Shown here: positions 55,770 to 64,000 of the stretch, in pieces
Layout: each line of letters begins with the position of its first letter
Position numbering within the stretch: position 1 is the stretch's first letter
Assembly (NCBI GenBank): GCA_040218535.1
Contig: JAVJRG010000010.1
Location: 124,001 to 188,000, forward strand
DNA length: 64,000 bases
Direction: 5' to 3'
Source: Lacipirellulaceae bacterium
GTDB lineage: Bacteria > Planctomycetota > Planctomycetia > Pirellulales > Lacipirellulaceae
Translations under genes and position numbers: made by a program
Notes under the pieces: generated by a model
What the model saw: the letters and a program-made list of their open reading frames with translations, nothing else
Databases searched by the model: none
Told to the model about the DNA's origin: nothing

Positions 55770-57116
55770 ATGCCGCCCACTCTCGCCTTACTGCTTGTGT
55801 TCGCCTTAGGGCTCGCGCTGGGTGGGCTCGTGAATTGGGCGACCTACACGTTGGCTTGGAACCCACGGCCTATTTCTCCTTGGTCGGAACCGCCTGAGAA
55901 GGTCCCGCCTCGAACTTGGCTGGATCGGGTTCCTGTTTACGGGTGGATGCGGCTAAGCCGCGAAGCGGGGGTTCATGGGCGTGTGTTTTGGGTGCGGCCT
56001 CTTATTGTTGAAATGGCGATGGCCGTGGTGTTGGCTTGGCTTTATTGGTGGGAAGTGGATCAGCAAGGGCTTGTCCGCACACAATTCGCCTGGCTATTTC
56101 CTGGGGAGCGTCTGGCTAACTTGCCGAAAGTTCCGACGTGGACGACCTACTGCACATTCTTCTCGCACACGATTCTGATCACCCTGATGGCCGCCGCGAG
56201 CTTGATTGATATTGATGAGAAGATCATCCCCGATGAAATCACCGTCATAGGAACCCTCGTTGGCTTGCTGCTTGCCGCGGCACTACCGATGGCGCTACTG
56301 CCGCAAGTGGCAGCGCGAGAAGTACCAGCACCGACCGCCGTTGAAATTGAATTGCCGGCGGGCCTAAGACATCCCCCGACAGGTGACGCCTATTTGGAGC
56401 CAACGACTTGGTACGGACCAAACTCATCACGTACCCTCAATAAGTTCGTAAGCTCATGGCAAGGATTAGTGACCGGCCTCGCCTGCTGGTCGCTTTGGCT
56501 GGTCGCACTAACCCCCAGAATCTGGCGTGGCAAGCGCGGCTTCAGCCGGACGGTGGCCATCATCGCAGCACGAGTGCTACGCGAACTCTGTCGGGGTCCC
56601 CTCGCTTGGATCGGTTCAATCGGAACGGCGGCCATCATCGGCGTCTGGCTCTTGGGCGGCGATCATTGGAACGGCCTGCTTTCCGCCCTGGTGGGCATGA
56701 TTGGCGGCGGAGCGATGGTCTGGGCGACCCGCATCGTTGGTTCGCTCGCCATGCAGCGCGAAGCGATGGGCTTTGGCGACGTGACGCTGATGATGATGGT
56801 CGGCGCGTTCCTCGGTTGGCAAGCAGGCGTGGTGATTTTCTTCGTCGCACCGTTTGCTGGCCTGGTGGCTGGCATCTTCCAGCTTCTCTTCTTCCGAGAG
56901 AACGAGATTCCCTACGGGCCATACCTCTGCCTGGGCACGCTGGTGGTGATGGTTCGCTGGGCGGATGTTTGGAATCCCAAACCGCTGGGACTGCAAGAAC
57001 TCTTCGGCGCAGGCTGGTTCATCCCAGCGGCTCTAGGAGTTGTAACTCTCTTGCTGGGAATCTTGCTCTGGGTGATACATATCGTCAAGCGTGAGGCCAC
57101 AAGGAAACAAGCTTAG
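55770..57116 (+). CDS. Prepilin peptidase (A24 family)
   Basis: 448 residues, longer than the usual 250-290. About eight to nine hydrophobic segments. The catalytic aspartates lie in SLIDIDEKIIPDE (D147) and MGFGDVTLMM. The paired zinc cysteines of the N-terminal methylase region are absent; the corresponding stretch reads WLDRVPVYGWMRLSREAGVHGR. An insertion of roughly 90 residues (about 175-265) separates the two catalytic regions. It would cut the leaders of type IV pilin-like proteins such as the one encoded at 10913-12652. N-methylation ability is uncertain. Confidence 0.88.
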   Translation: MPPTLALLLVFALGLALGGLVNWATYTLAWNPRPISPWSEPPEKVPPRTWLDRVPVYGWMRLSREAGVHGRVFWVRPLIVEMAMAVVLAWLYWWEVDQQGLVRTQFAWLFPGERLANLPKVPTWTTYCTFFSHTILITLMAAASLIDIDEKIIPDEITVIGTLVGLLLAAALPMALLPQVAAREVPAPTAVEIELPAGLRHPPTGDAYLEPTTWYGPNSSRTLNKFVSSWQGLVTGLACWSLWLVALTPRIWRGKRGFSRTVAIIAARVLRELCRGPLAWIGSIGTAAIIGVWLLGGDHWNGLLSALVGMIGGGAMVWATRIVGSLAMQREAMGFGDVTLMMMVGAFLGWQAGVVIFFVAPFAGLVAGIFQLLFFRENEIPYGPYLCLGTLVVMVRWADVWNPKPLGLQELFGAGWFIPAALGVVTLLLGILLWVIHIVKREATRKQA

Positions 57117-57137
57117 GCATAAGCCTGCGAAAAAATC

Positions 57138-57593
57138 ATGCTGACAACAGTGAGCAATCTAGAACTCAATCGTGAGCTATTGCGGCGAAAACGCTATGGC
57201 GTGATTCTCGCGCGCGATGGGAAGTTGGAAAGCATCACGCTACGCCCCTGGCCCAAGCTGATTTCCTGGCCGGAGATTTGGCCCGTCGGCTCACGCTATC
57301 ACGCACGCGGACAAGGCGACGCTTGTTGGCTGTACTACAACCAACCGTTGCGGTTCTCTAATTTTCTGGCGGTGAAGTACATGGCATCAACTCGTGGTGC
57401 GAGCATTGCCACCTGCCAAGCGGCGATCCGAACGCTTGAAGCCATCGCAGAGATCAAACGAACCGACGCGATGCTCTGCGACGTTGCGAATAGCAGGCTG
57501 AGCGACCGACTGCTAGCAAGGTTCGGCTGGGAGGCGCATCGACCGCAGCGATGGCATCGCAATTTCATCAAGAGATTTTATGGGAGCTACTGA
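57138..57593 (+). CDS. Hypothetical protein
   Basis: 151 residues starting MLTTVSNLELNRELLRRKRYGVILARDG, 21 bases after the prepilin peptidase stop, so probably in one operon. Rich in Arg, Trp and Leu, without signal peptide or membrane segment. The end (RFGWEAHRPQRWHRNFIKRF) recalls the last strands of GNAT acyltransferases, but no acetyl-CoA loop is evident. Not recognised; function unknown. Confidence 0.65.
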   Translation: MLTTVSNLELNRELLRRKRYGVILARDGKLESITLRPWPKLISWPEIWPVGSRYHARGQGDACWLYYNQPLRFSNFLAVKYMASTRGASIATCQAAIRTLEAIAEIKRTDAMLCDVANSRLSDRLLARFGWEAHRPQRWHRNFIKRFYGSY

Positions 57594-57729
57594 AAGGCTT
57601 TTAGCTATCGGCTGTCGGCTATCAGCTTTTTGCTAGCACTTCTTTGCCTGATCTTGCCGGCTTGAGTGGCGACTGTTACCGTTCGCACGCACTTTCTGAG
57701 AAGACGATCTTGCCAGAGAACTTTGTGAC

Positions 57730-58554
57730 GTGTTTGCTCGACATTATCTCATCCTGTTTTGCCTTGCCCTGCTTTCCAGCGGCTGCGGGCGGCTTGTGTT
57801 TAAGCCGGACCAGCCGAACAACGCGGTTGTGCAGCAACAGATGCAGACCCTCGCGCAACAGAATCAGGAATACCAAAGTCGCGCGCAACAGTTAGACACG
57901 GACAACCAAGAACTCGAATCACTGCTCGCCCAATCGCGACAGCAGATTCAACTGCTCAATGACGAAGTCGTTGCGACACGCCAGCAACTCAAGACGACCA
58001 CCGATCAGCTCGTCGCGATGCAGTCAGACAATCGCGAATTGAGGACGAAGACGTCCGCGCTGGTTGCATCAACGCAAAAACGTGTCGGTGCGGAAATCCG
58101 CGCCAACAACAGTTTGCTGAAGAATCTCACCGTTGGTGATATGCCAGGCGTAAGCGTTCGACAAGATGGGGATGTCGTCCGTGTTGAGATCGAAGGGGAC
58201 CGCGTCTTTATGCCCGGCAGCCCTTACTTACAGAACGGGGCCGACGCCATTCTCGTAAGCGTTGCTCAGGACCTCCGCCGCAACTTCCCGGATCACATCA
58301 TCGGCGTGGAAGGCCACACTGACGACCGCGAGACACACTCGCAGCAGTTCCCCACCAACCATCACCTCTCTGCCGCCCAGTCTTTAGCGGCTTATAATCT
58401 GCTGGTTGAACGCCGCACGATGCCGGCGACACAGCTCTTCGTGATTGGCCACGGACCGAACCACCCGATCGTGTCTAACGCGAGCGACGAGGGCCGTCGG
58501 AGGAATCGCCGACTGGAGATGGTTGTCTATCCCGAGCGGATGGCCCGTCGCTAG
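57730..58554 (+). CDS. OmpA-domain lipoprotein with coiled coil
   Basis: 274 residues from a GTG at 57730. The signal MFARHYLILFCLALLSSGC has a lipobox-like end, so C19 is probably lipidated. A glutamine-rich coiled coil (about 34-105; QQMQTLAQQNQEYQSRAQQL) is followed by an OmpA-like peptidoglycan-binding domain: DRVFMPGSPYL, VEGHTDDR, LSAAQSLAAYNLL and DEGRRRNRRLEMVV. It likely ties the membrane to peptidoglycan. It resembles MotB in its last domain but lacks a membrane helix of the motor type. Confidence 0.88.
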   Translation: MFARHYLILFCLALLSSGCGRLVFKPDQPNNAVVQQQMQTLAQQNQEYQSRAQQLDTDNQELESLLAQSRQQIQLLNDEVVATRQQLKTTTDQLVAMQSDNRELRTKTSALVASTQKRVGAEIRANNSLLKNLTVGDMPGVSVRQDGDVVRVEIEGDRVFMPGSPYLQNGADAILVSVAQDLRRNFPDHIIGVEGHTDDRETHSQQFPTNHHLSAAQSLAAYNLLVERRTMPATQLFVIGHGPNHPIVSNASDEGRRRNRRLEMVVYPERMARR

Positions 58555-58699
58555 AGATGCCTAGCAAAATTCTCTTAGGCTCACTCTGGCCGACTTCGGA
58601 TTTGGCTCGTAGGAAGCCTGGCTGATTGTCGCTAAAATGCGAACTTCCGTAGGTTGGGACGACTCCTATCTGCGGCATCGCAACCCGAGAAGCGGCTTA

Positions 58700-59314
58700 A
58701 TGATTGCAATTGTTGACTATCAGATGGGCAACCTCCGTAGCGTTCAAAAGGGTTTTGAACGTATGGGGCACGCTGCCGAAATCACCGGCGATCCGGTGAC
58801 GCTCAGCAAAGCAGAGAAGCTCGTTCTCCCGGGAGTAGGTGCCTTCTCAGACGCCATCGCTGAGCTTCACCGGCGCGAGCTGGTCACCCCCATCAAGGAC
58901 GCGATTACCGCGGGGAAACCGATGCTCGGCATCTGCTTGGGCCTGCAAATGCTCTTCGAGGTTGGTCACGAAGATGGCCAACACGAGGGGCTGGGCATTC
59001 TCAAGGGAGAGGTCGTCCGCTTCGACATTCCCCATGGCTACAAAGTGCCGCACATGGGTTGGAACCAAGTCCATTACCAAAACCAACCGCCGATCTTCGC
59101 AGGCATACCGGACGAGAGCCACTTCTACTTTGTCCACTCCTACCACGTGAAACCCAGCAACGAAGCCGTTGTTGCGGGAACGGCTTCTTATCCAGATCCC
59201 TTCTGTGCGATGGTCTGGCAAGAAAACCTTTTTGCCACACAATTTCACCCCGAGAAGAGCCAGGAGATGGGGCTGCGGATCCTGAAGAATTTTGCCGAGT
59301 ATGAACGTGCATAG
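58700..59314 (+). CDS. hisH: Imidazole glycerol phosphate synthase, glutaminase subunit
   Basis: 204 residues from ATG at 58700 (an upstream frame to 58637 adds an unconserved stretch). It releases ammonia from glutamine for HisF. MGNLRSVQKGF, the nucleophile cysteine in GICLGLQMLFE, GWNQV, YFVHSYHV and the His-Glu pair in TQFHPEKSQ are present. hisA follows 41 bases later; hisF is not in the window. Confidence 0.96.
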   Translation: MIAIVDYQMGNLRSVQKGFERMGHAAEITGDPVTLSKAEKLVLPGVGAFSDAIAELHRRELVTPIKDAITAGKPMLGICLGLQMLFEVGHEDGQHEGLGILKGEVVRFDIPHGYKVPHMGWNQVHYQNQPPIFAGIPDESHFYFVHSYHVKPSNEAVVAGTASYPDPFCAMVWQENLFATQFHPEKSQEMGLRILKNFAEYERA

Positions 59315-59355
59315 CGGCACACTGTTTCCGCTCATTTTCCCTTAAGAATAGTACC

Positions 59356-60069
59356 ATGGAAATCTGGCCAGCCATTGATCTCATCAACGGACGTTGCGTC
59401 CGTCTGCAACAAGGCGACTACGAGCGAGAGACCGTCTTCTCCGACGACCCAGCAGCGATGGCTCGCAGCTTTGAAGAAGAGGGCGCAAAGCACCTCCACT
59501 TGGTCGATCTCGATGGTGCGAAGGCGGGCAAGCCCTGCAACACGGAAGTGATTCGCAAGATCGTCGAAAGCGTCGACATGCAGTGCGAAGTGGGAGGCGG
59601 AGTTCGCGATGAGGACGCTATCATCACACTGCTCGATGCGGGCCTGTCTCGCGTCGTTCTTGGGACCGCTGCGCTGAAGCAGCCCGAATGGTTTCGCGAG
59701 ATGTGTGCGAAGTATCCCCAGAGACTCGCCCTGGGAATCGACGCGCGTGATGGTTTCGTTGCCACCGAAGGCTGGCTCGAAACAAGCGAAACAAATGCCA
59801 TCGAGATGGCGGGGCAGTTCGCGGGGATTCCGTTAGCGGCAATCATCTACACGGACATCGCGACCGATGGGATGATGCAAGGCCCAAACACCGCGGCAAT
59901 GGCTGAGATGCAACGCGCTGTGGACGTGCCGGTCGTTGCCTCGGGCGGCGTCACAACGGTCGATGACGTCGCGGCACTGGCGCAGGCTGGTTTGGCAGCT
60001 GCGATCATCGGGCGCGCACTTTATGAAGAGACGATCTTGTTGCCGGACGCTCTCGCAGCGGCAAACTGA
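59356..60069 (+). CDS. hisA: Phosphoribosylformimino-AICAR phosphate isomerase
   Basis: 237 residues. A TIM-barrel isomerase of histidine synthesis. The first catalytic aspartate lies in PAIDLINGRCVRL, with HLVDLDGAKAG, EVGGGVRDE, the second aspartate in YTDIATDGMMQGPN, and phosphate-binding ASGGV and GRALYE. It forms a pair with hisH and ends against a strong palindrome. Confidence 0.96.
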   Translation: MEIWPAIDLINGRCVRLQQGDYERETVFSDDPAAMARSFEEEGAKHLHLVDLDGAKAGKPCNTEVIRKIVESVDMQCEVGGGVRDEDAIITLLDAGLSRVVLGTAALKQPEWFREMCAKYPQRLALGIDARDGFVATEGWLETSETNAIEMAGQFAGIPLAAIIYTDIATDGMMQGPNTAAMAEMQRAVDVPVVASGGVTTVDDVAALAQAGLAAAIIGRALYEETILLPDALAAAN

Positions 60070-60074
60070 CTCAC

Positions 60075-60145
60075 TGTAGGGAACGCCCTCCGTGGCGTTC
60101 CGTGACCAAGGCGCAGACGGAACGCCACGGAGGGCGTTCCCTACA
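60075..60145. repeat. Perfect long palindrome after hisA
   Basis: TGTAGGGAACGCCCTCCGTG...TTCCGT (60075-60103) is the exact complement of the arm at 60117-60145 around a 13-base loop. The stem of 29 pairs should terminate or protect the hisA transcript. The other part of the 291-base gap (60146-60360) should hold the promoter of the next gene. Confidence 0.9.
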
Positions 60146-60360
60146 GGTGTTTCGCCTCCCCGTTTTCTCGGCAAAAACCAAAATCTTTGCGTCTGAGAGC
60201 CTCGGCAGAAGATAATGAAGATTCATTAAAGCAACCCTCAACAATGGAGTTTCTGCAAACGTCATTCGCTCTCTGACACGACAACTTGTTCTTCACGCCT
60301 GATGCGTCTCCCACTTTTCTGTTCTGCAAAGAACGTCTTTTCTTGATGAAGGAGTACCCC

Positions 60361-62466
60361 ATGGTTAGAAATGTCGCCGATCTTCGCAATGTCGCCGTCT
60401 GCGGTCACGGCAGTTCCGGGAAAACCTCGCTGGTCGACACTTTGCTCGTCCGCAGCGGGGCGGTAAAAGGGAATCCCAGTGTTGATGCCGGCACCAGCAT
60501 TTGCGACTTTGACGAAGAAGAGAAGCATCACCATCATTCGGTCGAAGCCACCCTCGCCCACTTCGACCACGCAGGCAAACACATCAACGTTATCGACACG
60601 CCGGGCTATCCGGAACTCGTCGGGCAAATGATCGGCTCACTGCGAGCTGTCGAAACCGCCCTGATCGTCGTCGACGCCCACGCAGGCGTCAAAGTCAACA
60701 CGCGTCGCGCCTGGTATGAAGCAGAACAAGCAGGCTGCGGACGCATTCTCGTTCTCACGAAACTCGATGCTGACAATATCAACTTCGAGGAATTGGTCGC
60801 CAACCTGCGCGAAGTCTTCGGACCCACCTGCATTCCATTGAATGTGCCAGTGGGCGTCAGCAGCGATCTCAAAGGCGTCGTCAGCACGCTCGCACCTCCG
60901 GATGATACCTCGGGGGCTCTCCTCGAAGTTCAACCGATCCACGAATCATTGGTCGAGTCGATCATCGAAGTCGACGAGGCCGCGATGGAGCGCTACTTCG
61001 AGGGGATCGCTCCCACGAAGGAAGAATTGCAAAGCCTCCTGGTCAAGGATGTGGCAGAGAGGACCCTCACACCCATCTTCTGCGTTTCCACGAAGCAAGA
61101 TGTGGGCGTGACCGAACTCATGGACGCCTTGGCCTCCTTTGCACCGTCGCCCGACCTCTTCCCGCGTCACGGTCATCGCGGGGAAGAAGATATCACGCTG
61201 CTGGCCGACCCAGACGCACCGCTGGCAGCCCAAGTTTTTAAGACGCGCATCGACCCTTTTGTGCAAAAGCTGAGCTTTGTCCGCATCTATTCGGGCACGC
61301 TCAGAAAGGACATGACCACCGAGGACCTCACCTCGCACAAGAAGCTCAAGGTCGCTCAGTTGCTTGATGTCCAGGCGAGCGAGACGCATCCCATTGAAGG
61401 GAATGGCTCCCAAGAAGTCGGCCCCGGAGAGATTGTCGCCCTCGCCAAGTGCGAGGACTTACACACCGGTGACTCGATCGGCGAAGTTGAACTCCCTGAT
61501 CTGAAGTTCCCCGAACCGATGATCGGCTTGGCCGTTGCTCCCAAGAGCCGCGGCGACGAGGCGAAGCTCTCCGGTGCGCTGCATAAGATCACCGAAGAGG
61601 ATTCGACGATCCATCTCGAACACGATCCCGAAACCCACGAGATGGTCCTCACCGGAATGAGCGAGTTGCACCTGACGCTCATTCAAGAACGATTGCACCG
61701 GCGCGATCACGTGGATATCGAAACGCACGAGCCGAAGATCCCCTACCGCGAGACGATCCAGGCGAACGCTGAAGGGAGCTACCGCCACAAGAAGCAGTCC
61801 GGCGGGGCAGGGCAGTTTGCGGAAGTGCATATTCGCATGTTCCCGTTACCCGAGGGCGCGGAGGTCGAGGAGTTCGCCACCAAAGAGCGGTTCCCGCATC
61901 TCAAGAATACGCACTACGACGAACAGAACCACTTCCTCTGGATTGATTCGGTCGTGGGAGGCTCAATCCCCGGCAACTTTATGCCGGCCATCGAGAAGGG
62001 TTTTCACGAACGAATGAAGCAAGGCGTGGTGGCTGGATTTCCCATCCAAAACGTCTGCGTCGAAGTCCATTACGGCAAAGACCATCCGGTCGACAGCAAC
62101 GAGACCGCTTTCAAAACGGCAGCGAGCAAAGTGTTCGCCCAAGTCTTTAAGGAAGCCCGTCCAGCGATGCTCGAGCCGGTCGTTAATCTGCATGTCACTG
62201 TGCCCGAAGACAATGTGGGGGATGTCTCAAGCGATCTCTCGGGGCGCCGTGGGCAAATGGTGGGCATGGAGCAAAACGGCGGCGGCATGACCACCGTTGA
62301 GGCGAAAGCTCCGCTCGCCGAAGTGGCGACTTACGCCCGCACGCTCTCCTCCATGACAGGCGGCCAAGGAAGCTACACGATGGAGTTCTCGCACTATGAA
62401 GTCGTGCCGGGGAACGTTCAGCAGGAGATCCTCAAACGCGCCAACGGGAGCGACGAAGAAGAGTAG
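60361..62466 (+). CDS. EF-G-like translation GTPase
   Basis: About 701 residues from ATG at 60361, preceded by GGAG. Domain order follows EF-G: G domain with GHGSSGKTSLVD, DTPGYPE and TKLD, a beta domain (about 305-390) and C-terminal domains (TGMSELHLTLIQERL, GGAGQFAEVHI, SLSSMTGGQGSYTMEFSHYE). The G2 switch has DTPGY in place of DTPGH, and the guanine motif reads TKLD in place of NKxD. Both mark the EF-G-like (EF-G2) subgroup rather than the main FusA. It acts on the ribosome; its precise job is not settled. A hairpin (62483-62500) follows. Confidence 0.92.
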   Translation: MVRNVADLRNVAVCGHGSSGKTSLVDTLLVRSGAVKGNPSVDAGTSICDFDEEEKHHHHSVEATLAHFDHAGKHINVIDTPGYPELVGQMIGSLRAVETALIVVDAHAGVKVNTRRAWYEAEQAGCGRILVLTKLDADNINFEELVANLREVFGPTCIPLNVPVGVSSDLKGVVSTLAPPDDTSGALLEVQPIHESLVESIIEVDEAAMERYFEGIAPTKEELQSLLVKDVAERTLTPIFCVSTKQDVGVTELMDALASFAPSPDLFPRHGHRGEEDITLLADPDAPLAAQVFKTRIDPFVQKLSFVRIYSGTLRKDMTTEDLTSHKKLKVAQLLDVQASETHPIEGNGSQEVGPGEIVALAKCEDLHTGDSIGEVELPDLKFPEPMIGLAVAPKSRGDEAKLSGALHKITEEDSTIHLEHDPETHEMVLTGMSELHLTLIQERLHRRDHVDIETHEPKIPYRETIQANAEGSYRHKKQSGGAGQFAEVHIRMFPLPEGAEVEEFATKERFPHLKNTHYDEQNHFLWIDSVVGGSIPGNFMPAIEKGFHERMKQGVVAGFPIQNVCVEVHYGKDHPVDSNETAFKTAASKVFAQVFKEARPAMLEPVVNLHVTVPEDNVGDVSSDLSGRRGQMVGMEQNGGGMTTVEAKAPLAEVATYARTLSSMTGGQGSYTMEFSHYEVVPGNVQQEILKRANGSDEEE

Positions 62467-62482
62467 CACCTAGCACGTTACT

Positions 62483-62500
62483 CCCGCCGCTTGCGGCGGG
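62483..62500. terminator. Hairpin after the EF-G-like gene
   Basis: CCCGCCGC and GCGGCGGG, with a TT loop, in an 18-base near-perfect palindrome. It lies 17 bases after the stop; the following CTTATCTCTT is only partly T-rich. Confidence 0.65.
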
Positions 62501-62557
62501 CTTATCTCTTGGCGTGAGGGCTGTGTTAGCACAGTAAGAAACCGTCTGAATTGAGCT

Positions 62558-62589
62558 GGCGTGTTGGGCTGCAAAACGCCCAACACGCC
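62558..62589. terminator. Hairpin at the 3' side of the ABC permease gene
   Basis: GGCGTGTTGGGC (62558-62569) is the exact complement of GCCCAACACGCC (62578-62589). It is placed to end the minus-strand permease transcript. Confidence 0.72.
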
Positions 62590-62609
62590 CCTATTGCACC
62601 TCGATCAGC

Positions 62610-64000
62610 TCAACGTCTTCCAATCGTGAGGTCAGCTCCATCATGGGCTCCGACCTTAGGTCTCCCATGGGTACGCCCAGCTATGCGTTCGAACTGCTCG
62701 ACGATCGAACGCCACAGGACAAAGCTGGCGATGCCGTAACCGATAGTTCCCAGCATGTAAGAAATCACGAAGCGAAAAAATTGGTCACCCCCGGTGCCAA
62801 CTTCATTCCACCATAACCCGAAGCTACTTGGGAAACCTAGAAGATATGGCATGCAAGGGGCGAGTGCGATGGTCATGAGCTGCTCGCCACCTTGGCCACC
62901 TGTGACTCCAATGACGCCACAGCAGCAGAGCATGTAGCCGCCACCGACAACGATGAGCGTGGCAATCGTTGACGCCGACGCCTGGAGGGTCGTTTTCGAT
63001 CGGAGGGAGAAGTAGAGGCCGAGCATTGCTGCAAAGCTAGCACAGGCAATCGCCGTGAGCATGAAAGGGATCGCGGCTGCGAAATATCCTGGATTGAGGA
63101 AAGCAGCCAAAAGCCAAGCGAACGCCAGTGGCACGATGCCCCATCTCATGGCGTAGAAGCTCCCCAAGACTTTCCCAGCGAGTATCTCACTTCCGGTAAG
63201 TGGTGTCGCCAGCAGTGAGAGCCAGCAATCACTCTCTTTCTCCTGCGTGATTGAACCTGCAGCCCGCGAAGAGAGTGAGATCAATAATAATGACCCGACT
63301 GCGCCCACCAACCCAGCCATGAATCCAAAGTAATCTCTCTTCGACGAATAGCTTCGTTGATAGCCTAGCGATTCGACGAATGCATAAACCGTTAGTCCGA
63401 AAATCGTCAGCACGATCAACGTGCCTGTAATGAGCCCGAGCCAGCCAAACCGTGTTTTCGCCGTGCCCGCGAAGGCCTCTTTCCAAATCATCGGGCGGTC
63501 ACCTAAAGCGGGCCGCCAACCACGGCTTATCGTCTGAAAGAGGCTCAAACCGTCGCTCTGATCAGACTTTTCGCCCTTACTCGAAGCGCCCAGATGAACA
63601 CGCCGGACCGCCCAGGTCGCTAGCGTGATACAGGTAAGCGAAATCGCCAAGTGCCAACCGGCCATCTCTAAGAGGGGACTAAAATCGAACGTTGCCCCCG
63701 CGGCAAAGCGATTGCCCATGGCTTCCCCAAGCACATAGATTGGGTTGAGCGAGATCACTGCCTCTAAACTATCCTGAACGAAGTTGAGCCAAGGGGAACC
63801 GGCGACGTTGCGAAGCGCTCCCTGCGTAAAGACCAATAGAATCAAGGGGAGTAGAAAGAGTACTGCCATCAACAGATAAACCCGAATCATGGCATCGCGT
63901 GATTTGGGAGACCACACGGAAACCGCCACACTGATTGCGGTCACTAGCAACACGGTACTTCCACCAATGAGGAAGGATCCTGCAAGCAGATCCGCCGGGA
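62610..64000 (-). CDS. ABC-2 type permease (N-terminus outside window)
   Basis: The frame stays open to the right edge, so the true start is outside; a GTG at 63953 is internal rather than the likely start. The 463 residues seen contain about nine hydrophobic segments and the ABC-2 motif AGSITQEKESDCWLSLLATPL, very like the AGSITSERERQTLDLLL of the permease at 16003. It is probably the membrane part of an exporter; no ATPase gene is visible. The last 20 residues are polar and basic. Confidence 0.85.
   Translation of the reverse strand, partial: PADLLAGSFLIGGSTVLLVTAISVAVSVWSPKSRDAMIRVYLLMAVLFLLPLILLVFTQGALRNVAGSPWLNFVQDSLEAVISLNPIYVLGEAMGNRFAAGATFDFSPLLEMAGWHLAISLTCITLATWAVRRVHLGASSKGEKSDQSDGLSLFQTISRGWRPALGDRPMIWKEAFAGTAKTRFGWLGLITGTLIVLTIFGLTVYAFVESLGYQRSYSSKRDYFGFMAGLVGAVGSLLLISLSSRAAGSITQEKESDCWLSLLATPLTGSEILAGKVLGSFYAMRWGIVPLAFAWLLAAFLNPGYFAAAIPFMLTAIACASFAAMLGLYFSLRSKTTLQASASTIATLIVVGGGYMLCCCGVIGVTGGQGGEQLMTIALAPCMPYLLGFPSSFGLWWNEVGTGGDQFFRFVISYMLGTIGYGIASFVLWRSIVEQFERIAGRTHGRPKVGAHDGADLTIGRR

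Noticed and set aside
60286-60360. Upstream start for the EF-G-like gene
   Set aside because: The extra 25 residues are unlike EF-G, and a good GGAG lies before the ATG at 60361.

Overview
The window reads as a chromosomal segment of a planctomycete, most likely of the order Pirellulales. The lineage call rests on a BBP7-type barrel protein, a double-DUF1080 secreted protein, a Tat-exported Gfo/Idh/MocA oxidoreductase, a fused AroD-AroE enzyme, response regulators with an N-terminal excisionase-type helix-turn-helix, and a very high density of dispersed palindromes between genes. It is gene-dense core genome. I see no rRNA, tRNA, CRISPR array, prophage or insertion-sequence transposase.

Layout. 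1-5 kb: a TPR membrane protein running off the left edge, an esterase-like protein, malate dehydrogenase and a thioredoxin-like lipoprotein, all on the minus strand. 5-10.6 kb: a flagellar block, flhA-flhF-degenerate flhG-small membrane protein-fliA. 10.9-20.6 kb: a large pseudopilin, a DUF1080 protein, argG, an ABC-2 permease, yaaA, an extended aspartate carbamoyltransferase and a NYN-domain protein. 20.6-24.1 kb (minus): a sensorless kinase, an HTH-receiver regulator and mnmG. 24.3-28 kb: two secreted hydrolases whose ends overlap, and the BBP7 protein. 28-33 kb: hisD-hisC, threonine aldolase, glutamate dehydrogenase. 33.3-37 kb: a tandem pair of single-pass membrane proteins with secretin-N-like C-terminal regions. 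37-42 kb: DAHP synthase with its leader, the exported oxidoreductase and an S9 peptidase. 42-49 kb: comEC, a fatty-acid desaturase, rpsO and pnp. 49-53.3 kb: an NtrB/NtrC-like pair and mutL. 53.4-64 kb: aroDE-aroK, prepilin peptidase, a hypothetical protein, an OmpA-like lipoprotein, hisH-hisA, an EF-G-like GTPase and a partial ABC-2 permease.

The most striking observation is upstream of DAHP synthase, the entry enzyme of aromatic amino-acid synthesis. On the minus strand at 38287-38388 there is a 33-codon open frame in which 9 of 12 consecutive codons are Phe, Trp or Tyr. It is followed by a perfect 12-bp GC-rich hairpin with a T tract at 38221-38258, and a segment just after the aromatic codons can pair with either terminator arm. 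This has the form of a transcription attenuator that senses all three aromatic amino acids at once.

A second theme is the palindromes. At least twenty hairpin elements of several families sit between genes. In several places the element supplies the stop codon, or the last codons, of a neighbouring gene. One copy lies in frame inside the flhF linker, and another appears to have replaced the end of the FlhG-like gene. That FlhG-like protein keeps the FlhF-activating DQAxxLR motif but has lost its ATP-binding P-loop.
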